From positions 703,395 to 767,394 of the forward strand of contig CAUJNA010003241.1 in the NCBI GenBank assembly GCA_963377175.1: a DNA stretch of 64,000 nt, read 5' to 3'. The notes beneath the pieces were generated by a model. The model had not been told where the DNA came from. It did not search any database and saw only the letters and a list, made by a program, of their open reading frames with translations. A program made the position numbers and the translations under genes. This stretch comes from Effrenium voratum. Taxonomy: Eukaryota > Sar > Dinophyceae > Suessiales > Symbiodiniaceae. Below, in pieces: positions 44,910 to 52,912 of the stretch (position 1 is its first letter; each line of letters opens with the position of its first letter).

Positions 44910-45115
44910 GCCCATTTTTTGGAATTTGGCAGGAGAAAACGTCAATGTTTGCATTTGTTTTTGTCCAAACATGCGCAACAGCACAACCCATGCATGCTGT
45001 CCTGATCTGGTTGCTTGCATGATGCATCCATGGCTCCCGGGGGCGTGGGCGAGGGGGGTTGGCCAGCGGGCTTTAGCGAGGCCCGGCTTCTTTTCATGCA
45101 GTATATTGCCTTTCC

Positions 45116-47191
45116 ATGCGCCTATACATATCCGACCTGGGCAGGCCTGATGAGGGGCCATCATCGCAGGCCTTTGCCGAAGCAGCACGGAGATCCAACA
45201 TGGAGGAGAGTCATGTCATGCCTGCCATTCCGGATCCACGCTGTCAGTGTTTGCAGGACTTGGTGCATTCGCTGGCACTTCGCTGGAGATCCCGGCTCCG
45301 TCCATGCCTCAGCAGGGCATGTTTGCTCGCTGTGTTCAGTCTCGCTCAGGCCGATGAGGAGGAGTTGTTCATGAAGGCCAACCTCAAGGAGTTCATGCCG
45401 CAGGCTTTTGTTTCGTGCTGGCATGCCCGTTGTCATTGCAAATTCGCGCAGGGGTGCAGTGCGCCGTTCTACTGCAATAGCGTGGCATCATGCAGCTTCT
45501 GGGACAACCGCGCCGAGCCACGCTGGTGCGGTTGGCGCATCGTGTGCCAAGGACGCCCTTTCAGGAGTTTCCAGTCTTTGTGGATTTGCAAGCCTCGCCT
45601 GCAGGAGAGACTCTTTTCCGGAGCCATGGCCGAAGGCCAACGCCTCCCACAAATGGCCAGCCTCTCAATCTTTCCTTGATTTTGGGCGCTCACACGCCAA
45701 CGCTCAGGCTGGCAGCACATGCTGGAGGGCACATGGGTCCCAAGCGCTCTTCGCTGTGAGCGGATGAAGAAGGAGGAGCTGGTGCAGGAGGAGCTGTTGC
45801 TTTTCAGAGTGCACGCGTGCAAGCATGCACTGCGTGCCTTGCAAGTTGACAGGACCTCATGAGGAAGCGGAAGGCAAGCAAGGCCTGTAAAGCTTGTGCG
45901 TGTCCGGCAGTTCGTTCTGCATTGCTCTGGCAGGACCCACCAAGGCCTTGGAGCAGATACAAGCGCAAGGCCACTCGCTCGCTCGCTCACTCACGCACTC
46001 ACTCGCTGCCAGGGTCGGTTGGGCGCTGAGCACGAGGCTGCTCGTGGTTCGGCCTGGGGCTTGTGTGGGTGGCCTCTCACTGCCACTTGTTTTTCCGTTG
46101 CAAAAATCATGTTGCGATTGATTGCTAGATGTCCTCTCGCCAGGAACAGGGCGCATCCGCCGCTGCCGCATCGCTCAAGGAGGCAAGGCTTCGTTCCGTG
46201 GACCCAAAAGGGGGGGGAGTTCCTGGTCCCTCCCACTCATGTGAGACCCAAAAGGGGGGGGGGTTCCTGGTCCCCCCCACTCATGTGGGACCCAAAAGAG
46301 AGGGGGGTTCCTGGTCCAGCGGGCAGGGCAGACGTTGTCGCCCGCAGTTGCCACTTGTGTCAACGCAGGCTCAGCAAGAGTGGGAAGAGGCGTGGCTTAG
46401 ATGGAGTGCGCTCGTCCATGCATGCGGGCAGGGCACATGTTGCTTGCACCTTTCATCTCATTGCGTATCAGGAGGAGCAGCAGGAGTGGGAAGAGGAAGA
46501 GGCGTGGCTTAGGTGGAGATGCACGGGCAGGGCACGTTGCTCGCCCGCGGTCGCCACTTTTCATCTCATTGCGTATCAGGAGCAGCAGCAGGACTGGGAA
46601 GAGGAAGAGGCGTGGCTTAGGTGGAGTGCACTCGTCCATGCACGGGCAGGGCACGTTGCTCGCCCGCGGTCAGGTGCAGTGTCCATGTGGGCAGGACCTG
46701 TTTGTCGCTTGCAGGTTGCCATCAAGGAGCCTATGACGCCCGACGAGGAAGAGGCGACGCTCAGGTGCAGTGTCCATGTGGGCAGGCCTGTTGTCGCTTG
46801 CAGGTTGCCATCAAGGAGCCTATGACGCCCGACGAGGAGGGGACGGAGGACGGAAGCACACCTTGAGGAGGGGTGCGTCGTTGCCAATAATTCCCCCCTT
46901 GCGTGCAGGAGGAATGGTGGCCCCCGGCACCGCCACCACCGGCACCGCCACCGCCACCGCCGCCAACCCCCCCCCCATGCGCGGGCCCAGCGGTGCTGAC
47001 GCACAAAGCGCCCTGGGCCGGAAGAAGAGGCCTGTGACTGGAGTTGTCGTGATTTGAACTTGTAGTTCGCTGTGGCAGGGGAGGTCGTTCTCGCCCCGAA
47101 CTTCCTCGTTCCGGACACCAAGGGCCACGGCATGTATGTCCGGCCGCACTTCATCGACACGGAGGGGAACGTGTGGGCGTACAGGACTTAG
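45116..47191 (+). CDS. probable multi-exon transposon gene with duplicated exons, unknown function
   Basis: Several splice-bounded segments share a strand. The 5' part reads MEESHVMPAIPDPRCQCLQD, then LVHSLALRWRSRLRPCLSRA (45201-45400). A later piece reads HMLEGTWVPSALRCERMKKE followed by ELVQEELLLFRVHACKHALR (about 45710-45859). Three exon-like copies of EQQxWEEEEAWLR follow (46369-46400, 46472-46512, 46580-46620), then two of VAIKEPMTPDEE (46715-46764 and from 46804). An exon GMVAPGTATTGTATATAANP...KRPVTG (46910-about 47037) and a terminal exon EVVLAPNFLVPDTKGHGMYV / RPHFIDTEGNVWAYRT (to the stop at 47189-47191) complete it. Exact joins are uncertain, and the stop at 45860 may mean two genes. 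No family is recognised. Confidence 0.45.
46200..46320. repeat. GGACCCAAAAGGGGGGG / CCTGGTCCC tandem repeat
   Basis: The unit GACCCAAAAGGGGGGGGTTC plus CTGGTCCCACTCATGTGG repeats about 2.5 times with a period of roughly 49 bp. It probably lies in an intron of the multi-exon gene. Confidence 0.6.
46370..46850 (+). repeat. tandem exon duplications
   Basis: Two nested duplications are visible. One is about 109 bp, carrying the exon GAGCAGCAGCAGGA...TGGCTTAG with its ATTGCGTATCAG acceptor and GTGGAG donor (copies ending 46512 and 46620, with a shorter one ending 46400). The other is about 89 bp, CAGGTGCAGTGTCCATGTGG to GAGGAAGAGGCGACGCT (46674-46764, again from 46763). Confidence 0.75.
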
Positions 47192-47198
47192 TGCGTTG

Positions 47199-47530
47199 CT
47201 CACTCACTCACTCACTCACTCACTCACTCACTCACTCACTCACTCACTCACTCACTCACTCACTCACTCACTCACTCACTCACTCACTCACTCACTCACT
47301 CACTCACTCACTCACTCACTCACTCACTCACTCACTCACTCACTCACTCACTCACTCACTCACTCACTCACTCACTCACTCACTCACTCACTCACTCACT
47401 CACTCACTCACTCTCACTCACTCACTCACTCACTCACTCACTCACTCACTCACTCACTCACTCACTCACTCACTCACTCACTCCCTCACTCACTCACTCA
47501 CTCACTCACTCACTCACTCACTCACTCACT
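47199..47530. repeat. (CACT)n satellite array, about 330 bp
   Basis: About 82 almost uninterrupted copies of CACT (read TCAC/ACTC in other phases), with interruptions CTCTCACT near 47412 and CTCCCT near 47482. It begins only eight bases after the stop codon of the multi-exon gene. The Leu-Thr-His-Ser repeat frames are artefacts of the array. Confidence 0.95.
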
Positions 47531-47836
47531 GCGCCAAACGCATGGTCGCTCAGACCTGGCTCCGGGAGACTTCGAGCCCGAACGCGCGGCGGGCAGCAGC
47601 GAAGGTGTCAGCCTCGTGTATTGTTTGCGTCTGACAAAGGCGAGTTCTCGCAATCCAAGGCGGCAGTGACCAGGTGGTGGCTTTGGCTGACAAGCCCAGG
47701 CCGGGTTTTGCTTTTTGTCAGTCCTCGCATTCCTGACCCCCTGTTTTTCTCACATCACACGTGCGCAGGCGCGACGCTCCTGAGCTGAGCTGAGAGGCCT
47801 TAGCGAGGCGACGAAAAGCGTTTGAGGGTCCACCAA

Positions 47837-48210
47837 GATAGTCTTAAGTTCTTAGGGTTTGGGATGAAGGTGTTTGCGTAGTCTTGCAGCTGAGTTGTTC
47901 AAGCAAAGATAGTCTTAAATTCTTAGGGTTTGGGATGAAGAAGTTTGCATCGTGCTGCAACTGAATTTCAAGAAAATATAGTCTTAAATTCTTAGGGTTT
48001 GGGATGAAGAAGTTTGCATCGTGCTGCAACTGAATTTCAAGAGAATTTGGGCCCCTAATTTTGGGGACAAAAACAACAACCCAAATTTGGGCTATATAGT
48101 CTTAAATTCTTAGGGTTTGGGATGAAGAAGTTTGCATCGTGCTGCAACTGAATTTCAAGAAAATATAGTCTTAAATTCTTAGGGTTTGGGATGAATGTGT
48201 TTGAAGTTCT
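47837..48210. repeat. 70-bp repeat array with CTTAGGGTTTGGGATGAAG core
   Basis: Five copies start with ATAGTCTTAA(A/G)TTCTTAG at about 47837, 47908, 47978, 48095 and 48165. The spacing is 71, 70, 117 and 70 bp; the long gap contains an extra about 47 bp. Full units continue GAAGTTTGCATCGTGCTGCA and ACTGAATTTCAAGA. Copies 3 and 4 are nearly identical. Confidence 0.85.
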
Positions 48211-48432
48211 GATATTCATTGGCAGTGCCACGGGCACGCCTTGTTGAAGGTTTGTTGGATGCATGGTTGTACCTTGGGGTGGCTGATTGTGTTTCGAAGA
48301 TCATGAGTTCGAAGATCTAGGTTCTGATTGGGCGTCGCCTCGCCTACAGGAGAGGCCTCTGCATGAATTGCTGGGCACGCGCATGGATTTGTTTCATATA
48401 AATCATGGACCCTTTCAGGGTGAAGTGTTTTA

Positions 48433-48655
48433 GATTGATAAATCGAGTGTCCACGTTTGCGTCGAAATTTATCAATTGATAAATCCGTTGTCCATTTTTG
48501 CACCGCGATTTATCAATTGATAAATCTGGTGTCCATTTTGCAATGAAATTTATCAATTGATAAATCTGGTGCCCATGTAGGTACCCCAAATTTATCAATT
48601 GATAAATTTGGGGTCCAGTAGAGCTCGTAGAATTTATCAATTGATAAATCTGACG
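48433..48655. repeat. array of 18-bp perfect palindromes spaced 40-42 bp
   Basis: ATTTATCAATTGATAAAT, a perfect palindrome, occurs at 48467, 48508, 48548, 48590 and 48632, and a half copy ends at 48443. Each is followed by a related box of the TGGTGTCC type (GAGTGTCC, CGTTGTCC, TGGTGTCC, TGGTGCCC, TGGGGTCC) and then about 14 unrelated bases. It lies between the 70-bp array and the 84-aa gene. Possible roles are binding sites for a dimeric protein or transcript hairpins; neither can be shown from the sequence. Confidence 0.85.
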
Positions 48656-48659
48656 CATT

Positions 48660-49390
48660 CTAGGTATCGCCTGATGTTGTATGATTCACAAACTGGGAGC
48701 ACCAAAGACCATATGTTGAATTGCGATTGCCACACGTATGGGCCAAGAATATTATGCACAATCCCTGATTTGTTGCCTCAATAGTGGCTCAGTTCACATG
48801 TGAGTTTTGAGGTTTATCCACCAACAAATGGCATAATCATGAGTTCTCTCTGTGGGTTTGCCCGGCGTTGATGTAGGTTTTGGGCCGCAACGTTGGAAAT
48901 CTACGAGCACGCGCATCCGGGATAGTGGCAGCTACCAACAACACACATTCCATACACATCACACACATCACACACACATCACACACATAAGAAAACACAA
49001 TCACATCAAACAACAGCAATCAAAACACCACTAGCCCAGCTGTGTGTGTAGCGGGTTTGCGCTTGTGCGTGCAGCTTGAGCGCAAAAAAGTGTGCTTGCG
49101 TTTCTTGCTGGATTCTCAGGCATAGGGATCCTTCTTGAAGTCCGGTTCGCAGCATGTTGACGAGCTTGTCCTACCCAATCTTACGTTTCGGGCTTTTTTG
49201 TGAAGCCCATGTTAATGAAGCTTGTGGATCATTCCATGTTTGATGTTTGGTGGAGGAGTCCCAATTTTGGTTTCTCGTTGTGTGTTCGACGTTAGTCACA
49301 AGGCTCCTGTCTGGCACCAATGCACTGGACTTGGCCCAAAGCTGTTGCGCTCCACGTTGCGACTCTCGGTATTAACTGTTTTCACATAGT
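48660..49390. other. intergenic stretch within the transposon
   Basis: No gene is supported. A short ACACATCAC repeat lies at 48940-48990. The AT-rich stretch just before 49395 may carry regulatory signals for the next gene, but none is recognisable. Confidence 0.4.
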
Positions 49391-49394
49391 GCAT

Positions 49395-49649
49395 ATGGAT
49401 CCCATGCCTGTGTCAAAGCTGGCCACGGTATCAGGCAATGATACGCCTGAAAATGTAGGAGGTGGACCAGCGCAAAAGCGGGCCCGCATGCTGGAGAGCA
49501 TGAGGAGCCACGACGCCTACAAGCGCTACAAGGGCTTGCAAGAGCAGGGCTGGCAGCTTCCGGCCACTCCACGACTGGATCTGCCAAAGCGTGCCTGGGA
49601 ACGGGCATGCTATAAATGGCGTCATGCAATTTGGGCTGCTTACGAGTAG
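49395..49649 (+). CDS. transposon passenger protein, 84 aa, basic, unknown function
   Basis: This frame encodes MDPMPVSKLATVSGNDTPEN and, towards the end, LPKRAWERACYKWRHAIWAA. The middle has a basic helical run (AQKRARMLESMRSHDAYKRY) and the C-terminal half is rich in Trp and Arg. The start was taken at MDPMP because the upstream in-frame Met (49320) precedes low-quality sequence; MPVSK at 49404 is also possible. Size and basic aromatic composition are compatible with a small nucleic-acid-binding protein, but no family is recognised. Confidence 0.55.
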   Translation: MDPMPVSKLATVSGNDTPENVGGGPAQKRARMLESMRSHDAYKRYKGLQEQGWQLPATPRLDLPKRAWERACYKWRHAIWAAYE

Positions 49650-49853
49650 CGGCGTCCTGCAGTGCTTAGGCTTGCGCAACTCACCGGGCATGAGGTATAA
49701 AATTGTCCTGTGATGTGAGCGCATTTGACCTGACGTGCCAGGTAACTTGCTGTGACTATAGGACGAAGGCTTCGTGCCCATGCACACCCGGACTTGTGTT
49801 GATGTTGCAGCCATTTTTGTCTCACGTCTATAGTTTGATCACTCCCTCCCATC

Positions 49854-50519
49854 ATGGTGGAGATGTATGAGTGGTGCCATATGTGCGAGGATGATGAAGC
49901 CCCTGCTCCAGGCGCATGGACAGTCGTCCCCCCCGTGCAGAGGGAGCGCTTCATAAATGGCGGTGACGCCATATATATGCCTCTGGGAGGCGGAAGGTAC
50001 TGGAAAATGGAGCGCGGGTCTCAAGAATTGCGGCAAGACTGCCGCACGTACCACTTCTTCCAGCACCGCGGCTCGGGCCACGTGGTGTGCATTCGGGAGT
50101 TCATCCAGTCCACGTTTGTCTGCAACATCGAGTTGGCCTTCCGTCAAACACCCCCGAGTGGATGCGTGGAGTTCATTGCCCGTAGCCTCAGCGGCGAGTG
50201 CGTGGGGACGGTGTCGCTGGACGTGTGGCAGCGCTTGAGCGTGAAGGGGCTGGAAGTGCGTCTCAGGGAAATCCTGTCCGATAAGGTGCCACCCCATGTG
50301 CCGATTCGCCTCGTCTTCCCGGGCAGCCTGCTCTTGCCGATGCGCTTCGCTCTATGGGCGCCTGCCGCGCTCCATAGCCCAGTGCGTGGTCGTTTGGACA
50401 TCAGGATCCGCCGCAAGTCAGGCCGTGCCGTGGTCAGGTGGATGCATTTCTTGCATAGCCTGAGGCGAGGTAAACCAGTCTCTCCACATGTCTTGCTGCG
50501 CTCTATCGCACAGCCTTAA
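49854..50519 (+). CDS. transposon passenger protein, 221 aa, unknown function
   Basis: A clear uninterrupted frame begins MVEMYEWCHMCEDDEAPAPG. The N-terminal part has a compact domain with RERFINGGDAIYMPLGGGRY and a possible C-x2-C pair (WCHMC). The middle, GTVSLDVWQRLSVKGLEVRL followed by REILSDKVPPHVPIRLVFPG, has a strand-helix-strand pattern like a ubiquitin fold, though similarity is only in pattern. The C-terminus is Arg-rich. It sits between the 84-aa gene and the Lys/Ala-rich gene on the same strand. Confidence 0.7.
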   Translation: MVEMYEWCHMCEDDEAPAPGAWTVVPPVQRERFINGGDAIYMPLGGGRYWKMERGSQELRQDCRTYHFFQHRGSGHVVCIREFIQSTFVCNIELAFRQTPPSGCVEFIARSLSGECVGTVSLDVWQRLSVKGLEVRLREILSDKVPPHVPIRLVFPGSLLLPMRFALWAPAALHSPVRGRLDIRIRRKSGRAVVRWMHFLHSLRRGKPVSPHVLLRSIAQP

Positions 50520-50812
50520 GGAGCGTTTTGTGCAGAGAAGCTGCAGAGTGGTGAGTGCACGCTTGATTTCCGTCACGGTTGCAAAAGTATATAGACATTG
50601 TGCCATCTTCCTTTCGGACATGCTAGCCTTGCAGCATTTGTTTGCATGTGTGTTTGCTTGCATGTGTATAAGTGCCAGGACGAGCTTGCTATCATGTTCC
50701 AATCTTGTTTCGCACGGGTGCGGTCATGTCTTGAGAGATGCATGCGGCGGCAGGGCGTCTGTGTCGCTCGCTGTCAGCCTTTCAGCGCGCCTGCCTGTAG
50801 ACTCGCAGCAGC

Positions 50813-52217
50813 ATGGCGGACGCCCTCGTTGAGGAGATCCGACACGTGTGCGCTTTCTTGGCGGCGCAGAACGCCATCACAGGAAACTGCGCGGCTCTAA
50901 GGGTCGGCCAAGCCATGAGCTTGGTGAAGAAGATCTCGCAGTCAAAGCTGACCCTTGCCGATGCTGCTGCCGTGTCCAATGTCATTGCCCAAGGCCCATG
51001 GTCTGAGGCAGAGAAAGAGCAGCTGGCAGCTGCGGTTGCCCTTGCTGCCCAACAGAAAGATCCCCAAAAGATCGCCGGTGCCAGACGGCCTCTGCAGCGC
51101 ATGAGCGCATTTGCAGCTTATTTGACACAAACTCAAACTTCCTCAGCAGCGATCGTCCTGCAGCTGAGAAGGTGCACTACGCAGCTGACGTCATGGTGCG
51201 GATGGGCCTGGTGATGCCCTCAGAGCCCACATCAGGGCACGTGGTAACTATCAGGGAGTTGGGTGCTGCCGAGCTTGCTGATGGCAACCATTTCCTCAGC
51301 GCAGTGCAGGAGTTGAAGCGCAGTGTGAAATCAGCCTCAAAAACCGTGCGCCACGCCTGGCACTTGGAGACATGGCCTGACAACCCTGATGACCTTCCGA
51401 AAGAAATCAAGTCCAGTGTCTGGAAGGAAGAGAAGCCAGTTGGGGCTGCTCAAAGCCCTGCCGTAGGATTGCCACCGGCTGGTCCTGTCAGAAAGACTTC
51501 CCGGCAGGTGTTGCCTGCGACTTCGCAGCCACAAACCCTGCAGGGGATGATGCAGATGTTTGCAGCTGCAGCTGCAGGCATGCTCAACGCTCCCTCCACC
51601 AGGGCTCCTATTCAATACTTGCCGCAGACAAGGGCAACCATTCCCCTTGCGCTTGGTGACCGCCAGCCACAGGAAGCCCCTGCCCCAGCAGCTGGTCACC
51701 CTGGGAGCCCTGGTCTGGAAGATGGGCCGAGCCCGGCCCTTTCATCAGGCCAACAACGCCCACTATGCCAAACACGTCGCCTGCTCCCTCGCCGCCGGCC
51801 AGCAGCTCCCGTGACAAAGAGCCCTTGGACCCTGCGTCGCAGGCAAGGATCATGTTAGATAGCTGGAAGAGCAAGTCTGACTCGCAGGAGGCTGCGGATG
51901 GGAGTGTGCCTGCAGACAAGCCAAAGGCCAGTGCCAAGGGCAAGGCCGCCATGAAGAAGCCGAGCGCTAAATCACAGGCTGCGGCAAAGCCATGCGCCAA
52001 GCCAAAGGCCAAGCCAGGCGCCAAGCCAAAGGCTAAGATGGCGGTTTGCAAGCCAAAGACAAAAGCCGAGTCAACCGACAAGGGGTGGGAGTGGAAGGTG
52101 GCGAAGCGTGCCCAAGTGGCAAGCTGGCCAAAGGACAAGCGTATGCGCAAAAGTCCCCACGGATGCGCCAAGTGCCGATGGCAGCCGGGGTGTGCTCCTT
52201 CTTGCTATTTCCCTTGA
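50813..52217 (+). pseudogene. Lys/Ala-rich Cys-motif protein gene broken by two -1 frame steps
   Basis: Three overlapping frames read as one protein. The first (from 50813) starts MADALVEEIRHVCAFLAAQN and runs to about AFAAYLTQ. The second (about 51125-51760) has ...LSSDRPAAEKVHYAADVMVR, MGLVMPSEPTSGHVVTIREL and a Pro/Gln-rich linker. The third (about 51723-52217) carries Lys/Ala repeats (AKPKAKPGAKPKAK) resembling linker-histone tails, and ends HGCAKCRWQPGCAPSCY, a C-x2-C-x5-C-x3-C arrangement that could bind zinc. Each junction is a -1 step, so a one-base deletion, assembly error or small intron could explain it. If intact, about 450 residues; probably a nuclear DNA-binding protein by composition. 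Confidence 0.6.
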
Positions 52218-52219
52218 AG

Positions 52220-52776
52220 GCATTTTGTCAATGTTTGCCAGCTAGTTTTGCGTGTGCATGAAGGGCTTGCATGCAGTGATGTGGCCATGTCATGTCTTGG
52301 ACATGCCCACTTGGGGAGCCCATGCGTGTCCTTTTGCACGCACAAATCGGTGGATTGAAAAGAGCGTATGATCGACTTGCTTTGTCAGCTTGAATACATT
52401 GAGCGCTTGGTGCTTCTGCAACATGTTGGGCTCTTTTTTTGATTGGGCCCGCTGCAGGTGTATATGCTTGAGCGAGAACATCCGTGTGAGGTTGGCGGCT
52501 TAAAATGAGTTCAATGACCGCTCCACACTCACGTGATTGGCCATGGCCTGCATTCCATGTTTCCAATATAGTTGGCGGTGATGAGCCCAGTTTGTGAGCC
52601 ATGCCATGCGTTGCTTGGTGATCGCATGCGGCGCAGTCGTTGCGCTCAGGGCGATATATATAGAGGTGACCGAGCTATTTAGGAAAGCTTGTCTATTTGC
52701 CAGTTTTCCCCAACCAGCTTTTGATTCTCAGTTTTGAGAAAAGTTCCCGCATCACACAACACGTTGTAGTCCATCG
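52220..52776. promoter_or_regulatory. intergenic region upstream of the transposase gene
   Basis: No gene is supported. It contains a TATATATATAG patch (52654-52663) about 140 bp before the first candidate start codon of the transposase gene, which could be a promoter element. Dinoflagellate promoters are poorly defined, so this stays speculative. Confidence 0.3.
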
Positions 52777-52912
52777 CCTCGCTTGGCTTGCGTACCGACC
52801 ATGGCGGATTCTTCGCTGGCAGTGCAACCTGTGCACGCCAGCAGCCTCGCTTGGCTTGCGTGCCGACCATGGCGGTTTCTTCGCTGGCAGTGCAGCCTGT
52901 GCACGCCAGCAG
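52777..52912 (+). repeat. 68-bp tandem duplication covering the transposase start codon
   Basis: CCTCGCTTGGCTTGCGT(A/G)CC through GACCATGGCGG(A/T)TTCTTC to CTGTGCACGCCAGCAG is present at 52777 and again at 52845, differing at a few positions. Because 68 is not a multiple of three, the two ATG codons (52801 and 52869) lie in different frames. Confidence 0.85.

Noticed and set aside
47136..47669. Leu-Thr-His-Ser repeat protein
   Set aside because: It is the translation of the (CACT)n array; the true coding end here is the stop at 47189-47191 in another frame.
47837..48210. Internal telomere (TTTAGGG) tract
   Set aside because: TTAGGGTTTGGG occurs once per 70-bp unit and is not a head-to-tail heptamer array.
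48433..48655. CRISPR-like look of palindromic repeats with variable spacers
   Set aside because: The context is a eukaryotic transposon, there are no cas genes, the repeats are only 18 bp and the spacers share a conserved TGGTGTCC-type box, so it is a tandem repeat rather than a CRISPR array.
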